Shown: positions 1 through 9,089, counted from the first letter of the stretch. The stretch: 64,000 nt of DNA from Coralliovum pocilloporae (GCF_030845175.1 NZ_CP132542.1:434001-498000); one strand, 5' to 3'. The notes: generated by a model not told the origin, from the letters alone. Program-made: numbers and translations.

Positions 1-1332
1 ACCAGTCAGGCGGCCAATCCGACAGAACGTCGGGAACAGGATCCTTCCGCTCCCAAGCAATCAGGTTCTCCTGCGATTGCGACAGATCCGCTGGCAGCCT
101 CTGCGGTCAGGACTGATCCCCGGGTTCAGACAACGCCACCACAGGCAGCTCCATCCGTGGTGTCCCCTGCGGCCGCACCGCGATCTGGTACGCAGCCGTC
201 AACAGCACCGTCAGCGACCAGTCCGTCTGCGCAACGCGCATCACAACCGGTAACAGAAGCATCCAGAAGAGTTGCGGCAGCGGCAAAACCTGCAGCAACC
301 AAAACACTCGATGACACTAAGACGGAAGCCAAACCGGCTTCAGCTCCCGTCGCGGCCCCGACGCCGACCCCAACATCGACAAAGTCAACTGCTCAGGCCT
401 CTTCTCAGGCGCCTAAACCTGTCAGCCAGACACTTGACCCTGCACCAGCGCCGGCCATGCCGGAACCGGAAGCAAAGACAGCAAGACGTCCAATCTTTGG
501 TGCTGGCCTGCAAACAGAACGCCGAACATCAGAGCAGAAGACAACAGAGCAACCCGATCAGAACAGCAAGGCAAAAGACAAGGGTGCACCGGAAGTCAAG
601 TCAGATGGAGACGCAAAGAAAGGGAACCAGCCTCCCAAAGCTGCAGCTTCTGGCAAGCCGGAAGAGGCAAAGGCACCTGCTCCACAAGAACAGACACAAG
701 GCGTAGCCAAAGAGACTGCTTCAAAAGCGGAAACCAGCGCAAAGGCAGAGAAAGACGCTCAGAAACCCAAGTCCCCTGCCCAAGAGGCGAAGAAGACGGT
801 TTCCGAGGAAAAAACAGACAATTCAAAAGCGCCTGACCCGGCTCCAAAAGTAGCGGGCGCAAAGACACCGGCTGCCGAGGACAAGCAGACCGACACACCT
901 TCCAGTGAGCCCGACAACCGCCAGAAAAACAAGGCGGAACCTGCTGCAGCAACGTCAGGAAAGGCACCAGCGAAGAGCAAGCCATCCGCTGACGCCTCGT
1001 CCAAGACAAAGGACGCCCCGGAACCCGCTGCTGAAGCCGGACAACAGGAAGAAGACGAAGGTATTATCTCCGCTGAATCCGTTGCACGGATGGAAGAAGA
1101 TCTGGCTAATCTGCTGAATGTGGTTGCAAACCGCGACCCGGCTCTGGATCAAGGCAATAAAGCACCATCTGTACGTCCGGAAGGGCAACCGAAGCAGGAC
1201 GCTGCTGAAGCCAGCGCTGACGATAATAAAGGCGGTTCATCCGAGACCGGTGCACAGAAGAAAAAGACCGATCCCATTGAAGACGAAATGGCCAAGCTTC
1301 TTGGCGAACTGAGTGCGAGTATCAAATCCTGA
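1..1332 (+). CDS. Disordered Pro/Ala/Lys-rich protein, C-terminal part; probable FliO tail (5' truncated)
   Basis: The reading frame is open from the first base of the window to the TGA at 1330-1332, so the gene starts upstream and at least 443 residues are visible. Nearly all of it is low-complexity sequence rich in Ala, Pro, Lys, Ser, Glu and Gln, with no recognisable fold. Only the end looks ordered: two short amphipathic segments with similar sequence (MEEDLANLLNVV and IEDEMAKLLGEL) separated by linker. It lies 61 bases upstream of fliP. In many alphaproteobacteria the gene before fliP is fliO, a single-TM export-gate assembly factor with a variable cytoplasmic tail, so I infer that this is a very long FliO tail. 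The TM segment that would prove it lies outside the window. An unrelated disordered protein remains possible. Confidence 0.5.
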   Translation, partial: TSQAANPTERREQDPSAPKQSGSPAIATDPLAASAVRTDPRVQTTPPQAAPSVVSPAAAPRSGTQPSTAPSATSPSAQRASQPVTEASRRVAAAAKPAATKTLDDTKTEAKPASAPVAAPTPTPTSTKSTAQASSQAPKPVSQTLDPAPAPAMPEPEAKTARRPIFGAGLQTERRTSEQKTTEQPDQNSKAKDKGAPEVKSDGDAKKGNQPPKAAASGKPEEAKAPAPQEQTQGVAKETASKAETSAKAEKDAQKPKSPAQEAKKTVSEEKTDNSKAPDPAPKVAGAKTPAAEDKQTDTPSSEPDNRQKNKAEPAAATSGKAPAKSKPSADASSKTKDAPEPAAEAGQQEEDEGIISAESVARMEEDLANLLNVVANRDPALDQGNKAPSVRPEGQPKQDAAEASADDNKGGSSETGAQKKKTDPIEDEMAKLLGELSASIKS

Positions 1333-1393
1333 ACTGGTCACACCGGGCTCTCATAGGAGAGCCCGGCACGGAACCCGAAGAGGCTTCGAATAT

Positions 1394-2131
1394 ATGACTG
1401 CTCGCATGCTGCTCCTCGGGTCTGCATTCCTGACAGGATTGCTGTTACTGGTCCCGATTGCCTCTGCCCAGGACATCACCATAGGCCTTGGAGACGAAGC
1501 AACGGTCACAGAACGTGCCGTTCAGCTCATCGCACTGGTCACAGTCCTCAGTCTGGCACCATCCATCCTCGTTATGGTCACCAGCTTCACCCGTATTGTT
1601 GTTGTACTGTCACTGTTACGATCGGCTATCGGCCTGCAGTCTGCGCCACCCAATACGGTGATGATCAGTCTGGCACTGTTTCTGACGGCCTTCATCATGG
1701 AACCCGTTCTGTCCAAGGCCTATGAGGATGGTGTTCAGCCGCTCATCAACAATGAGATCGAGCTATCTGAAGCGTTTGAGCGCGCAACGGTTCCCGTCCA
1801 TGAGTTCATGCGCAAACACGTTCGGGAAAAGGATCTGGGCCTCTTTATGGATCTGGCAAAAGTTGATCCACCGGAAACCCCGGAGGCCATCCCTTTGCGT
1901 GTTCTGGTCCCGTCTTTCATGATCAGTGAATTGAGGCGGGCCTTTGAAATCGGCTTCCTGCTCTATCTGCCCTTTGTGATTATCGATCTGGTGATCGCGT
2001 CAATCCTCATGTCCATGGGTATGATGATGCTGCCGCCTGTGGTGATCTCGCTCCCCTTCAAGCTGATCTTCTTCGTGCTTGTGGATGGCTGGCATCTGCT
2101 TGCGGGGTCACTGGTGCAGAGTTTCGGTTAA
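1394..2131 (+). CDS. fliP: Flagellar type III export gate protein FliP
   Basis: FliP is the core subunit of the FliP5-FliQ4-FliR1 export gate in the inner membrane at the centre of the flagellar MS ring. The protein begins with a cleavable signal peptide (MTARMLLLGSAFLTGLLLL, then ASA-QD), as is usual for FliP. It is followed by the conserved regions MVTSFTRIVVVLSLLR and PFKLIFFVLVDGW, with four hydrophobic segments in total. At 245 residues it has the normal family length. The ATG at 1394 is chosen because the in-frame codons upstream (from 1313) overlap the preceding gene and would place 27 charged residues before the signal peptide. fliQ and fliR do not follow; the next gene is convergent, so this is the end of a flagellar transcription unit that starts left of the window. 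Confidence 0.96.
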   Translation: MTARMLLLGSAFLTGLLLLVPIASAQDITIGLGDEATVTERAVQLIALVTVLSLAPSILVMVTSFTRIVVVLSLLRSAIGLQSAPPNTVMISLALFLTAFIMEPVLSKAYEDGVQPLINNEIELSEAFERATVPVHEFMRKHVREKDLGLFMDLAKVDPPETPEAIPLRVLVPSFMISELRRAFEIGFLLYLPFVIIDLVIASILMSMGMMMLPPVVISLPFKLIFFVLVDGWHLLAGSLVQSFG

Positions 2132-2163
2132 AGCGTGTTACGCTAAAACGGAAACGCATACGG

Positions 2164-5100
2164 TTACGATTCAACCGGCTGTTCGGGCGCATTCTCGTCA
2201 TCGCCTGCAGCCCTGCTTCCCCTGTTTGCACCATAGAGATGCCGATAATCCTTGAGGAAAGTCTCAAGCGTGTCGACGGATGCAACCTGACTGGCAATCG
2301 CCCGGAAATCAAAGCCCTGGCTGTTGATGGGTTGCGTCACTGATTCAAACGCGGTCGCCTGTGTGGTTTCAGCCATTTTAGGCTGATATTTGGACCGAAT
2401 GCGCCCAAGCCCCACTTCATCACCGGCCAGAGAGTAACCGATCGCCATACGGAGCAGATCACGCTGTTCATCAGTTTCCAGAGGAGCCGGATCAGACCAG
2501 CGATTGGCATACATGCTCTCAAGTTGCTCCGCAGCATCCTGCCAACGCTCCGCACCCCAGTAAGTATCAGCCCGCAACCGGTCCGCCTCAGGGCCTGTCA
2601 TCGGCTTCAGCAGTTCAAGTGCCAGATCTGCACGCTTCATGTCCAGAAGCGCGCGGGCTTCAACAATGGTCCGTTGACGTTTCAGCGCTGGTGGCACCTG
2701 AGATTGCTTGGTGCGACGCAAAACGTTCAGTGCCAGATGCGGTTTCTTGTCCATCAGGTAAATGACACCAAGATCCGCTGCAATCTGGGCGCGGGCCGCA
2801 CCCTTCAAACGGTTCTCAACCTGATGAGAGAGGAGCTGAGCAGCCTGATCGAGCAGTTCGATCTCAACCAGCCGGTCTGCAAGCCGGCGTACCATTTCAT
2901 CTCCACGCCGGCCGATCGGCGTCAGTTCACGGAAATCATAGTAGAGACTGAGAGCTTTTACGGCTGGAAGCTTGTCAGCCTTGCCTTCCAGAAACAGGGA
3001 TGCAAAGACCCCGTTCATTTCGTTCTGCAGCAATTGCGTGGTCTGGGCATCAGCGTCAGCAAAGACCGCGGACTTCATAGCTTCAAAAGCCTGCCTGTAA
3101 TCGCCCTGCTCTGCCTGAAGGCGAGCCAGCATCCGCAATGCAAACAACTCGGTCTCGTCACCCCGCCACCGCGTCGTGAGCTGTGCAAGCTCTTCAATTG
3201 CATCTTTTCTTTCAATCATTCCTTCACGGAACCGGATGCGGGTCAGTTCATAGGAAGCCTGCTCGGAAATCGGCAAATAACGGGATGTCTTGGCCTGTTC
3301 ATAGGCGGCAATCGCTTCCTTGGGCTTGCCCCCGGCATCAGCAAACTGTCCACGAAGAAGATCGTAGCGGGCCAGCATAGCCTCATTAAGATAGCGTGGT
3401 TCAATCTGCGACATGTAACGACGGGCACTGCCGAAATCATTCACGTCAATAGAACCGGCAACCGCTGCCAGAAGGAAACGGGATCGGATATCCTCAGGAT
3501 AGGAATTCAGAATGGCATAGCCGCGGTGAATACTGTTCCGAACCAGCTGCCAGTCCCGCAACTGGTCAGCAGCGAGGGTCCGCCAGACGGCAGCATCCGG
3601 GTTTTTGCGAAGCTGGCTGTCATTCAAGAGACGCAAGGCTTCTGTCGGCCGATTGGCAAGAACCAGCGCAGCGCCCTCAATCGTGTTGAAACCGGCATCC
3701 TGCTCAAAACGCGGGTTATCCTGCCGCATGATGCGGAACAGTCCAAGAGCTTCCACACCACGCTGGTTGGCAATCAGAAACCGCGCTTGCTGCAGACGCC
3801 ATCCGGTCCGTTCTTCTTCATCAGCGGCGGCAATTCTTGACTGCAAATGGGCCAGTGCAGACGAATAAAGGTCAGGCCGCGCAACCTGCCATTCAGAAAA
3901 ATCGAGGAATCCAGGGCGATCAAACGCCTTACGGCCAGACTTTTTTCCACCAGAAGACCGCCCTCCAACGGCAGAAATATTCAAACCCTGTTTCCGGGTG
4001 AGGATCAGCTGGTCATCTTCGAAATAGGCACGCAAGTCATCCACATGGGGGACGACGGCAATACCATGGCCGGAAATCAGTGATTCAAGCTCCACAAATC
4101 TGTGCGGTCTGATCAGGCCACGCGCTGGCCCCAAAGCCGTGGTCGCAATAATGGCATCCAGGCCATCCACATCATCAATCCGGTGGATCTTGCTATGACC
4201 GGTCAGCTTTGCCTTCAACATGGCGCGACCATCTGCCAGCACACCGCGTGACAGTTTAAGCGGCTTGGTCGGCTCCAGGATCATATCACCAATGGTCACC
4301 AGCCATCCGGTTCCATCCGCTGCAATGGTCGCAAGCTGGGGGCTGTCCAGCGCCACACGGACGACTACGCTGCCACCAGACTGAACAACACTTAAATCAC
4401 GCAGGCTCTCGCTCAGCGCATCACGCATCGCAGCCAGATCAAGCGTCCGCTCCGTGTCAAAGATCATCCATACCGCATTGCCGCGACGGAAAAGAGCAGA
4501 TGGCGTAGGTTCAGCAAACGGCAGGCTGACGCGCACCGCTGCACCAATGCGGCTGACCTGAGCACGAATGGTGTCATTCAAAGTGGAATCATCCAGCGTC
4601 GGCGTCTGTTCAGGATTTCCACGACCAACCGTCTCATCCGCAACAACCGGACGCTCTGGCGCAGGCTCTGGAGTCTCCTGCGTCTCGACCTCTTCCGGTT
4701 TCTCCTTGGGCGTAACCAGTGCATTCAGATCATCAAGAGATAATTCACGCACATTGGTTGAGCGTACCAGGTCAGACACCGGATCAGATGTCTGGTCATC
4801 TTCATCACGACGCCCTGGCGCAGTCACTTCTTCCTTGGAACCGCCTTCGGTCGACGCTCCAGCCTTCTTCATGGCATCGCCAGCGAGCTTGGCAGCCGTT
4901 TCCTTCTTGTTGCGAGCGCTTTTGCCAGACACATCGACAACATAGGTATTGTCTTCGCGGAATGCCCGAATATCAGCCGTGGGCTCAATACCCATCACAA
5001 CCTTCAGCTTGCCCTCATCGCTGATTGCGTCAATGCCGGTCACAAGCCCTGGCAGATCCGATCGAACCTCGCTCAAGTCGATCTCAATATCATGGTCAAA

Positions 5101-5841
5101 GGAGATTGTGACAAAGTCGTCTTCACGAATGAAAGACGTTCCAAACGGCACATTCCAGGCAAAAACGAAACGTGTGAAGGTCGGATGGCGTCCAACACGC
5201 AACTCGACCTGCGCCAAAACCTGGCGACCGGCTCTGCGGCGTTTCTCTGCTTCCGCAGCTTTCAGAGCCGCTTCAGCCCGACGGGCAAGATCCCGGACAA
5301 CATCTTCCGGCAAAGCTGGTGGCAAGCCATCCCAGTTCCGCGGCAGAAAATCGATAAACAGCTTCTCGCCCGCTTCCATGGTGTTGACGCGGACGCCGCC
5401 CAGAAGCGCCAACCGAAACCCTGTGCCTGTAGGATCAGCCCGGGCAATCGAGACATAGTCAGCAAGTTCTTCGACAACATTTTCCAGAGACAGGTCAGCA
5501 GGCGAGCTGAACGTCACCACCAGGATATTGTTCTGGGCTTTAACGCTATGCTCCGGCAGGAGAGACAGACCATCAAAGGTCAGCACCATGCGCCCATATC
5601 CCTTTTCATTGGATACATCAACCTGGACAGCCTGACGGGCATGAGCTGTTTCAAGACCCGTAGAGAGAAGAAACGCAGCACTCAGACACAGCAGCATAAA
5701 GGCAAAAACAGCACGTTGCCGACACAGATCTCCGTATCGCCATGCTGTCACCTGCATCTTGTCAACCAGTTGCGTCACGTGCCTGCTCAACTGTCTCCCC
5801 AAAAAATCAGCCGGACGATCATATCCCGCCCGGCTTAACAC
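2164..5841 (-). CDS. Large secreted TPR-repeat protein of the flagellar fliL operon
   Basis: This 1225-residue protein is the last gene of the leftward fliL-fliM-DUF6468-motE-like operon, 42 bases after the preceding stop. An N-terminal signal sequence (hydrophobic AVFAFMLLCLSAAFLLS, then AHA-RQ) sends it to the periplasm or outer membrane. Residues about 50-330 are beta-rich and resemble AMIN-type domains. A low-complexity acidic linker (about 340-430) leads to a second beta-rich part (about 440-620), and the C-terminal half (about 690-1170) is helical and TPR-like, with repeated Ala/Leu/Tyr spacing such as AIAAYEQAKTSRYLP. AMIN domains bind peptidoglycan or envelope partners and TPRs bind proteins, so I infer a scaffold for motor or stator assembly. 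The start is uncertain: GTG at 5841 gives a long n-region, while ATG at 5757 gives a more typical signal peptide. No experimental function is known to me. Confidence 0.85.
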   Translation of the reverse strand: MLSRAGYDRPADFLGRQLSRHVTQLVDKMQVTAWRYGDLCRQRAVFAFMLLCLSAAFLLSTGLETAHARQAVQVDVSNEKGYGRMVLTFDGLSLLPEHSVKAQNNILVVTFSSPADLSLENVVEELADYVSIARADPTGTGFRLALLGGVRVNTMEAGEKLFIDFLPRNWDGLPPALPEDVVRDLARRAEAALKAAEAEKRRRAGRQVLAQVELRVGRHPTFTRFVFAWNVPFGTSFIREDDFVTISFDHDIEIDLSEVRSDLPGLVTGIDAISDEGKLKVVMGIEPTADIRAFREDNTYVVDVSGKSARNKKETAAKLAGDAMKKAGASTEGGSKEEVTAPGRRDEDDQTSDPVSDLVRSTNVRELSLDDLNALVTPKEKPEEVETQETPEPAPERPVVADETVGRGNPEQTPTLDDSTLNDTIRAQVSRIGAAVRVSLPFAEPTPSALFRRGNAVWMIFDTERTLDLAAMRDALSESLRDLSVVQSGGSVVVRVALDSPQLATIAADGTGWLVTIGDMILEPTKPLKLSRGVLADGRAMLKAKLTGHSKIHRIDDVDGLDAIIATTALGPARGLIRPHRFVELESLISGHGIAVVPHVDDLRAYFEDDQLILTRKQGLNISAVGGRSSGGKKSGRKAFDRPGFLDFSEWQVARPDLYSSALAHLQSRIAAADEEERTGWRLQQARFLIANQRGVEALGLFRIMRQDNPRFEQDAGFNTIEGAALVLANRPTEALRLLNDSQLRKNPDAAVWRTLAADQLRDWQLVRNSIHRGYAILNSYPEDIRSRFLLAAVAGSIDVNDFGSARRYMSQIEPRYLNEAMLARYDLLRGQFADAGGKPKEAIAAYEQAKTSRYLPISEQASYELTRIRFREGMIERKDAIEELAQLTTRWRGDETELFALRMLARLQAEQGDYRQAFEAMKSAVFADADAQTTQLLQNEMNGVFASLFLEGKADKLPAVKALSLYYDFRELTPIGRRGDEMVRRLADRLVEIELLDQAAQLLSHQVENRLKGAARAQIAADLGVIYLMDKKPHLALNVLRRTKQSQVPPALKRQRTIVEARALLDMKRADLALELLKPMTGPEADRLRADTYWGAERWQDAAEQLESMYANRWSDPAPLETDEQRDLLRMAIGYSLAGDEVGLGRIRSKYQPKMAETTQATAFESVTQPINSQGFDFRAIASQVASVDTLETFLKDYRHLYGANRGSRAAGDDENAPEQPVES

Positions 5842-5883
5842 GCACTTACCAGGGTCAAGGGTGTGCCCCTAAACTGACCATCA

Positions 5884-6621
5884 TTAACCGGCTGTGTCCT
5901 GACCGATTTTCGGCAACTCTGCCAGTGGTTCAGCAGACGGGGTCTTCTCCTGCCCGCGCCGTGCAATTTCAATCGTCAGAGCCTGAGCGACCTCTGGTGC
6001 CATTTTCCCGAGAATTGCTGCCATTTTGGCCGGTTTCATGTGCCGAACCACATCAACCAGAATTCCAATATCAAGCTTGTCGAAGATACGGGCTGCACTG
6101 GCCGGTTTCATCTTCTCATACATGGCAATCAGGGTTTTGACGTCAGCAATCCGCTGTTCTTCTTCCTTCTTCAGTGCGACCCCGATCCGCGTCTCAAGCT
6201 TCTTCAGCTCTGCAATCCGCTTCTCAATACGTTTTTCAGCTGCTTTCAGAAGAGATTCGCGAAGCTCCAGCTCCTTCTCGCGCTTCTCTATCGTTGCCCG
6301 AGCATTTTTCAGTCGATTGACGATGGAAGTCTCAGAGCGAGAGACCTTTGTCGGCGTGACATCCCGCCCCTCATCAAGGCTGACAGGTTTTTTGGTCTCA
6401 GCCGTCTCCTGTCCATCACCTTCAGCTTTGGGGGCTTCCCCCTCTTTGGGAGCTTCAGCCGTATTCTCTTTCTCGGTTGCAGGTGTTTCCGCATCCTGAG
6501 CCGTTGCAAGGGTCGATCCCAGAAGAACGTAACCACCGCTCGTCATGAGACCGATGCTCTTCAGCGCTGCCAGGACCGCAATGGACAGCACCACAAGAGG
6601 AAGAAGACGGATCTGCTTCAC
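5884..6621 (-). CDS. motE: MotE-like flagellar motor chaperone (MgtE-N-like domain)
   Basis: The protein has 245 residues: an N-terminal membrane anchor or signal segment (LPLVVLSIAVLAALKSIGL), an acidic Glu/Ala/Lys linker (about 42-80), a long coiled coil (about 95-160, ENRLKNARATIEKREKELEL-type heptads) and a C-terminal MgtE-N-like helical domain (about 165-225) with two related MKPA repeats (KMKPASAARIFDKLDI and HMKPAKMAAILGKM). This architecture matches Sinorhizobium MotE, the periplasmic chaperone of the stator-associated protein MotC, and its alphaproteobacterial relatives. Its ATG overlaps the stop of the preceding DUF6468 gene (ATGA), showing translational coupling. No motC is in the window, so the partner may be the large TPR protein encoded next; that is inference. 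Confidence 0.82.
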   Translation of the reverse strand: MKQIRLLPLVVLSIAVLAALKSIGLMTSGGYVLLGSTLATAQDAETPATEKENTAEAPKEGEAPKAEGDGQETAETKKPVSLDEGRDVTPTKVSRSETSIVNRLKNARATIEKREKELELRESLLKAAEKRIEKRIAELKKLETRIGVALKKEEEQRIADVKTLIAMYEKMKPASAARIFDKLDIGILVDVVRHMKPAKMAAILGKMAPEVAQALTIEIARRGQEKTPSAEPLAELPKIGQDTAG

Positions 6622-7160
6622 GCTGCTACTCCATTGGTTTCGCGAATAGACCGCAGACGGCTTGTGGACTGCTCCGCAGCCTTCAAAAGCATATGCGGGG
6701 TCATCGGGATGGCCTCGGCGGGTGCCTGCGCAACAGGGTTTCTCGCAACCGGAGCTGCAACAGGCTGGGCCTGCATGGTCTGTTGCGGACGGCTCGGCAA
6801 GGATGAGACGGGCTCAGTGCGCGGCGGCATCGGTGCCTGTGCAGCTCTGGTAATCTGGGCCAGGCGATTGACCACAGCATCACCACCTTCGATCTGCTGT
6901 TTCAGCGTGACACAGAGGGTCGATGCCTCTTCAAGGCGCGTCGACAAGGTCTGATCACAATCATTGGCCGTTGATTTGAGACCCAGAATGGCCCGCTCGG
7001 CAATTTCCGTGGCCGTAATCAACTCACCAATCGTCGCCCGCATCGCTTCCTCATCGGCACGGAGGCGTTTCAGACGGGAATTCAACACGATACAGTACAC
7101 AATGGTCAGGATGAGGAGTACCGCAACCAGACTTTCAATAATCAACCCCAACGGCATCAT
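6618..7160 (-). CDS. DUF6468 family membrane-anchored flagellar-locus protein
   Basis: The 180-residue protein opens with one strong transmembrane helix (residues about 4-26, GLIIESLVAVLLILTIVYCI). A predicted coiled coil follows (about 30-110), and then a Pro/Ala/Gln-rich linker ends in a short helical tail (HMLLKAAEQSTSRLRSIRE). It matches what I know of the DUF6468 family, which occurs between fliM and the motE-like gene in alphaproteobacterial flagellar clusters and has no assigned biochemical role. The start overlaps the fliM stop and the stop overlaps the motE-like start (both ATGA), so the three proteins are probably made in fixed proportion. A membrane-bound motor accessory role is inferred from context only. 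Confidence 0.8.
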   Translation of the reverse strand: MMPLGLIIESLVAVLLILTIVYCIVLNSRLKRLRADEEAMRATIGELITATEIAERAILGLKSTANDCDQTLSTRLEEASTLCVTLKQQIEGGDAVVNRLAQITRAAQAPMPPRTEPVSSLPSRPQQTMQAQPVAAPVARNPVAQAPAEAIPMTPHMLLKAAEQSTSRLRSIRETNGVAA

Positions 7161-8326
7161 GACCCCGCAACCTCCATCGTTGGCTGAGCAGCTTGCTCAA
7201 ATGCTTCATATGTTACTTTCGGCTTCTTCAACGGCCGATTGATCCGAACGGAAACCTGCTCGCCGAAACGTCCCATCGTCCCTTCGGTCAGCAGAACGTC
7301 TCCACACTTGATCCCCACCGGATCCTGCGGCGACACATCAAAAAGCAGAGTATTGCCGACTTCAAGTTCCAGAACTTCAGAAAGCGGGATGTGGCGTTCG
7401 AACAGAACAGCATCTACATCCATATCCGAGTGAAAAATTTCCGTCGCCAGGTGCCCTTCCCAGATCGGGTCACGACCGAACTTCTCCCCCATGAACATCT
7501 GAAGCAGAAGCTCACGGATCGGCTCAATAGTCGCATATGGCAGAAGCAGCTCGATCTTGCCGCCGCGATCTTCCATATCAATCCGGAGCTGAACCAGAAT
7601 AGCCGCGTTGGCAGGCCGTGAAATGGCAGCAAAGCGCGGGTTCGTCTCAAGACGGTCCAGACTGAAATGCACCGGCGTCAATGGCGCAAAGGCGCGCTCG
7701 GCGTCAGTCAGGATGATCTCGATCATCCGGCGCACAAGGTTGGTTTCAATCGTCGTGTAAAGGCGACCTTCAACACGAATAGCCGCAGTTCCCCGACCAC
7801 CGCCAAGCAGCACATCAATAATGGAGTAGATCAGGTTCGAATCGACCGTAACAAGACCGAAATTGTCCCACTCCTCTGCTTTGAAAACAGACAGAATCGC
7901 TGGAAGCGGAATGGAGTTGAGATAGTCCCCGAAACGAACCGATGAAATCGAATCGAGTGATACCTCAACGTTGTCAGACGTGAAGTTTCTAAGACTTGTC
8001 GTGGTCTCACGCACAAGACGGTCAAAGACGATCTCGAGCATCGGCAGACGCTCGTAGGAGACCATGGCGGAATCGATAAGAGCTCTGATGCCGCTCTGCT
8101 CACCGGCAAGGCTGTCATCAACGTTGAAGCCGAGGAGGTTATCTATCTCTTCCTGATTGAGAACACGGTCAGCCCCTCGACCACCGTCATCATCATCGCC
8201 ACCGGCATCGTCGATCATCGCGGCCCATTGGGCCGCCATCTCATCAGCATCACCCGCGCCCTGCTCTTCCAGAGCAGCGCCCCATTCCGCCGCGAGATCC
8301 CCGCCTTCAAATTCCTCTTCGCTCAT
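7157..8326 (-). CDS. fliM: Flagellar motor switch protein FliM
   Basis: FliM forms the middle of the C-ring, binds phospho-CheY and sets rotation direction. The 389-residue protein has an N-terminal segment with the motif LNQEEIDNLL (CheY-binding or FliG-linker region), the central FliM domain (about 95-285) with GGGRGTAAIRVEGRLYTTIE, and a C-terminal SpoA/surface-presentation domain (about 305-385) with LEVGNTLLFDVSPQDPV. Before the first motif is a long acidic alpha-specific extension. I chose the ATG at 8326 (MSEEEFEGG), 10 bases after the fliL stop; the upstream in-frame codons to 8371 overlap fliL and are Cys-rich, unlike the family. The gene is coupled to the DUF6468 gene by an ATGA overlap. 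Confidence 0.96.
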   Translation of the reverse strand: MSEEEFEGGDLAAEWGAALEEQGAGDADEMAAQWAAMIDDAGGDDDDGGRGADRVLNQEEIDNLLGFNVDDSLAGEQSGIRALIDSAMVSYERLPMLEIVFDRLVRETTTSLRNFTSDNVEVSLDSISSVRFGDYLNSIPLPAILSVFKAEEWDNFGLVTVDSNLIYSIIDVLLGGGRGTAAIRVEGRLYTTIETNLVRRMIEIILTDAERAFAPLTPVHFSLDRLETNPRFAAISRPANAAILVQLRIDMEDRGGKIELLLPYATIEPIRELLLQMFMGEKFGRDPIWEGHLATEIFHSDMDVDAVLFERHIPLSEVLELEVGNTLLFDVSPQDPVGIKCGDVLLTEGTMGRFGEQVSVRINRPLKKPKVTYEAFEQAAQPTMEVAGS

Positions 8327-8336
8327 CGGTACACCA

Positions 8337-8873
8337 TCATTGCAGCAGGATCTGCTTGAACAGAACGCCATCCACTTTGGATGGATAGATTGCCGTGTTG
8401 ATTCTGCGCAGCAACTCTTCCTTCAGACGAAAGAGACCGGCAGACCCTTCAAGATCGGTTGATCTCAACTCCCTCAGATAGACCTGAAACGCATCCAGAA
8501 TGCGTGGCATAAACGGCTCAATCGCGGCTTTTGTATCTTCATCCGGAAGCTCAAGTGCGACACTGAGCTTCAGATACTGCGCACGCTGATTTGCTGAGCT
8601 CAGATTCACCGTCAGTTCAGGCAAATCGTAAAAAACAACCTCTTTCGGCGGCGGCAAAGCCTCCACCTGACCAGCCTCGGCATCGCCGCCCGCGCTTTCA
8701 GGCTCGCTGTCAAACACACCAAGAAAGAAAGCCGCAGCCCCACCGATAATGACCAGCAGCAAAACCGCAGCGACAATGATGATCAGCTTCTTCTTACCAC
8801 CACCGGAGGACCCTTCCTCCTCGCCTTCACCTTCAGCTGCCGCACCTTCGGCTTCTTCTGCCTCTTCGGCCAT
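8337..8873 (-). CDS. fliL: Flagellar basal body-associated protein FliL
   Basis: FliL is a single-pass inner-membrane protein that forms rings around the stator units and supports torque. The 178-residue sequence has an acidic, Gly-rich cytoplasmic N-terminus (residues 1-27), one TM helix (about 30-52, LIIIVAAVLLLVIIGGAAAFF) and a periplasmic SPFH-like FliL domain ending in VDGVLFKQILLQ, the typical FliL C-terminus. The ATG is preceded by a GGGGGCGG-type purine-rich site. It is the first gene of the leftward fliL-fliM-DUF6468-motE-like-TPR operon. A partial CtrA-like site lies about 70 bases upstream. Confidence 0.93.
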   Translation of the reverse strand: MAEEAEEAEGAAAEGEGEEEGSSGGGKKKLIIIVAAVLLLVIIGGAAAFFLGVFDSEPESAGGDAEAGQVEALPPPKEVVFYDLPELTVNLSSANQRAQYLKLSVALELPDEDTKAAIEPFMPRILDAFQVYLRELRSTDLEGSAGLFRLKEELLRRINTAIYPSKVDGVLFKQILLQ

Positions 8874-8939
8874 TCACCGCCCCCTTCGAGAGAGGGGAAA
8901 GCCACTTCCCCATAGACATTTAAAATAGGGAGAAAAAGG

Positions 8940-8954
8940 TTAACAAAAGGTTTC
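8940..8954. promoter_or_regulatory. Partial CtrA-like box upstream of fliL
   Basis: The sequence TTAACAAAAGGTTTC has one perfect TTAA half, the right seven-base spacer and a second half (TTTC) that departs from TTAA. It lies about 67 bases upstream of the fliL start. CtrA controls class II flagellar operons in Caulobacter. The assignment is tentative because half the motif is degenerate. Confidence 0.3.
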
Positions 8955-9072
8955 CAAATCCTTTCCACCGATGCCGGGCAGTAAGTTCCTGGTAGGAGTT
9001 TTTGGCAGGAAAATTCTGCCCATTGCTGGGAGATAAAATGGAATAATCGTTGATTTTATTGAGTTTTTCAAA

Positions 9073-9089
9073 TTGGCACGCCTCATGCT
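9073..9089 (+). promoter_or_regulatory. Sigma-54 (RpoN) promoter of flgF-flgG-flgA-flgH
   Basis: The sequence TTGGCACGCCTCATGCT matches the sigma-54 consensus TGGCACG-N4-TTGCW at all but one position and keeps the diagnostic GG-N10-GC spacing (GG at 9075-9076, GC at 9087-9088). It lies 70 bases before the flgF start, so the transcript would begin near 9100. Sigma-54 drives hook-basal-body genes in Caulobacter-type flagellar hierarchies. Confidence 0.72.

Noticed and set aside
2131-2163. AAGCGTGTTACGC and following ACGGAAACGC sequence as a terminator between fliP and the TPR gene.
   Set aside because: The stem is short and imperfect and no T-run follows; it may be a fragment of the palindromic element seen at 37.8 kb, but this is too weak to list separately.
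2524-3840. Long plus-strand frame (438 codons) opposite the TPR-protein gene.
   Set aside because: It is antisense to a gene with clear signal peptide and repeat structure, has no family match and arises from that gene's codon bias.
9004-9020. GGCAGGAAAATTCTGCC dyad upstream of fliL and flgF as a sigma-54 promoter.
   Set aside because: GG and GC are 12 bases apart instead of 10 and the dyad shows no -12 element; at most it is a small operator.
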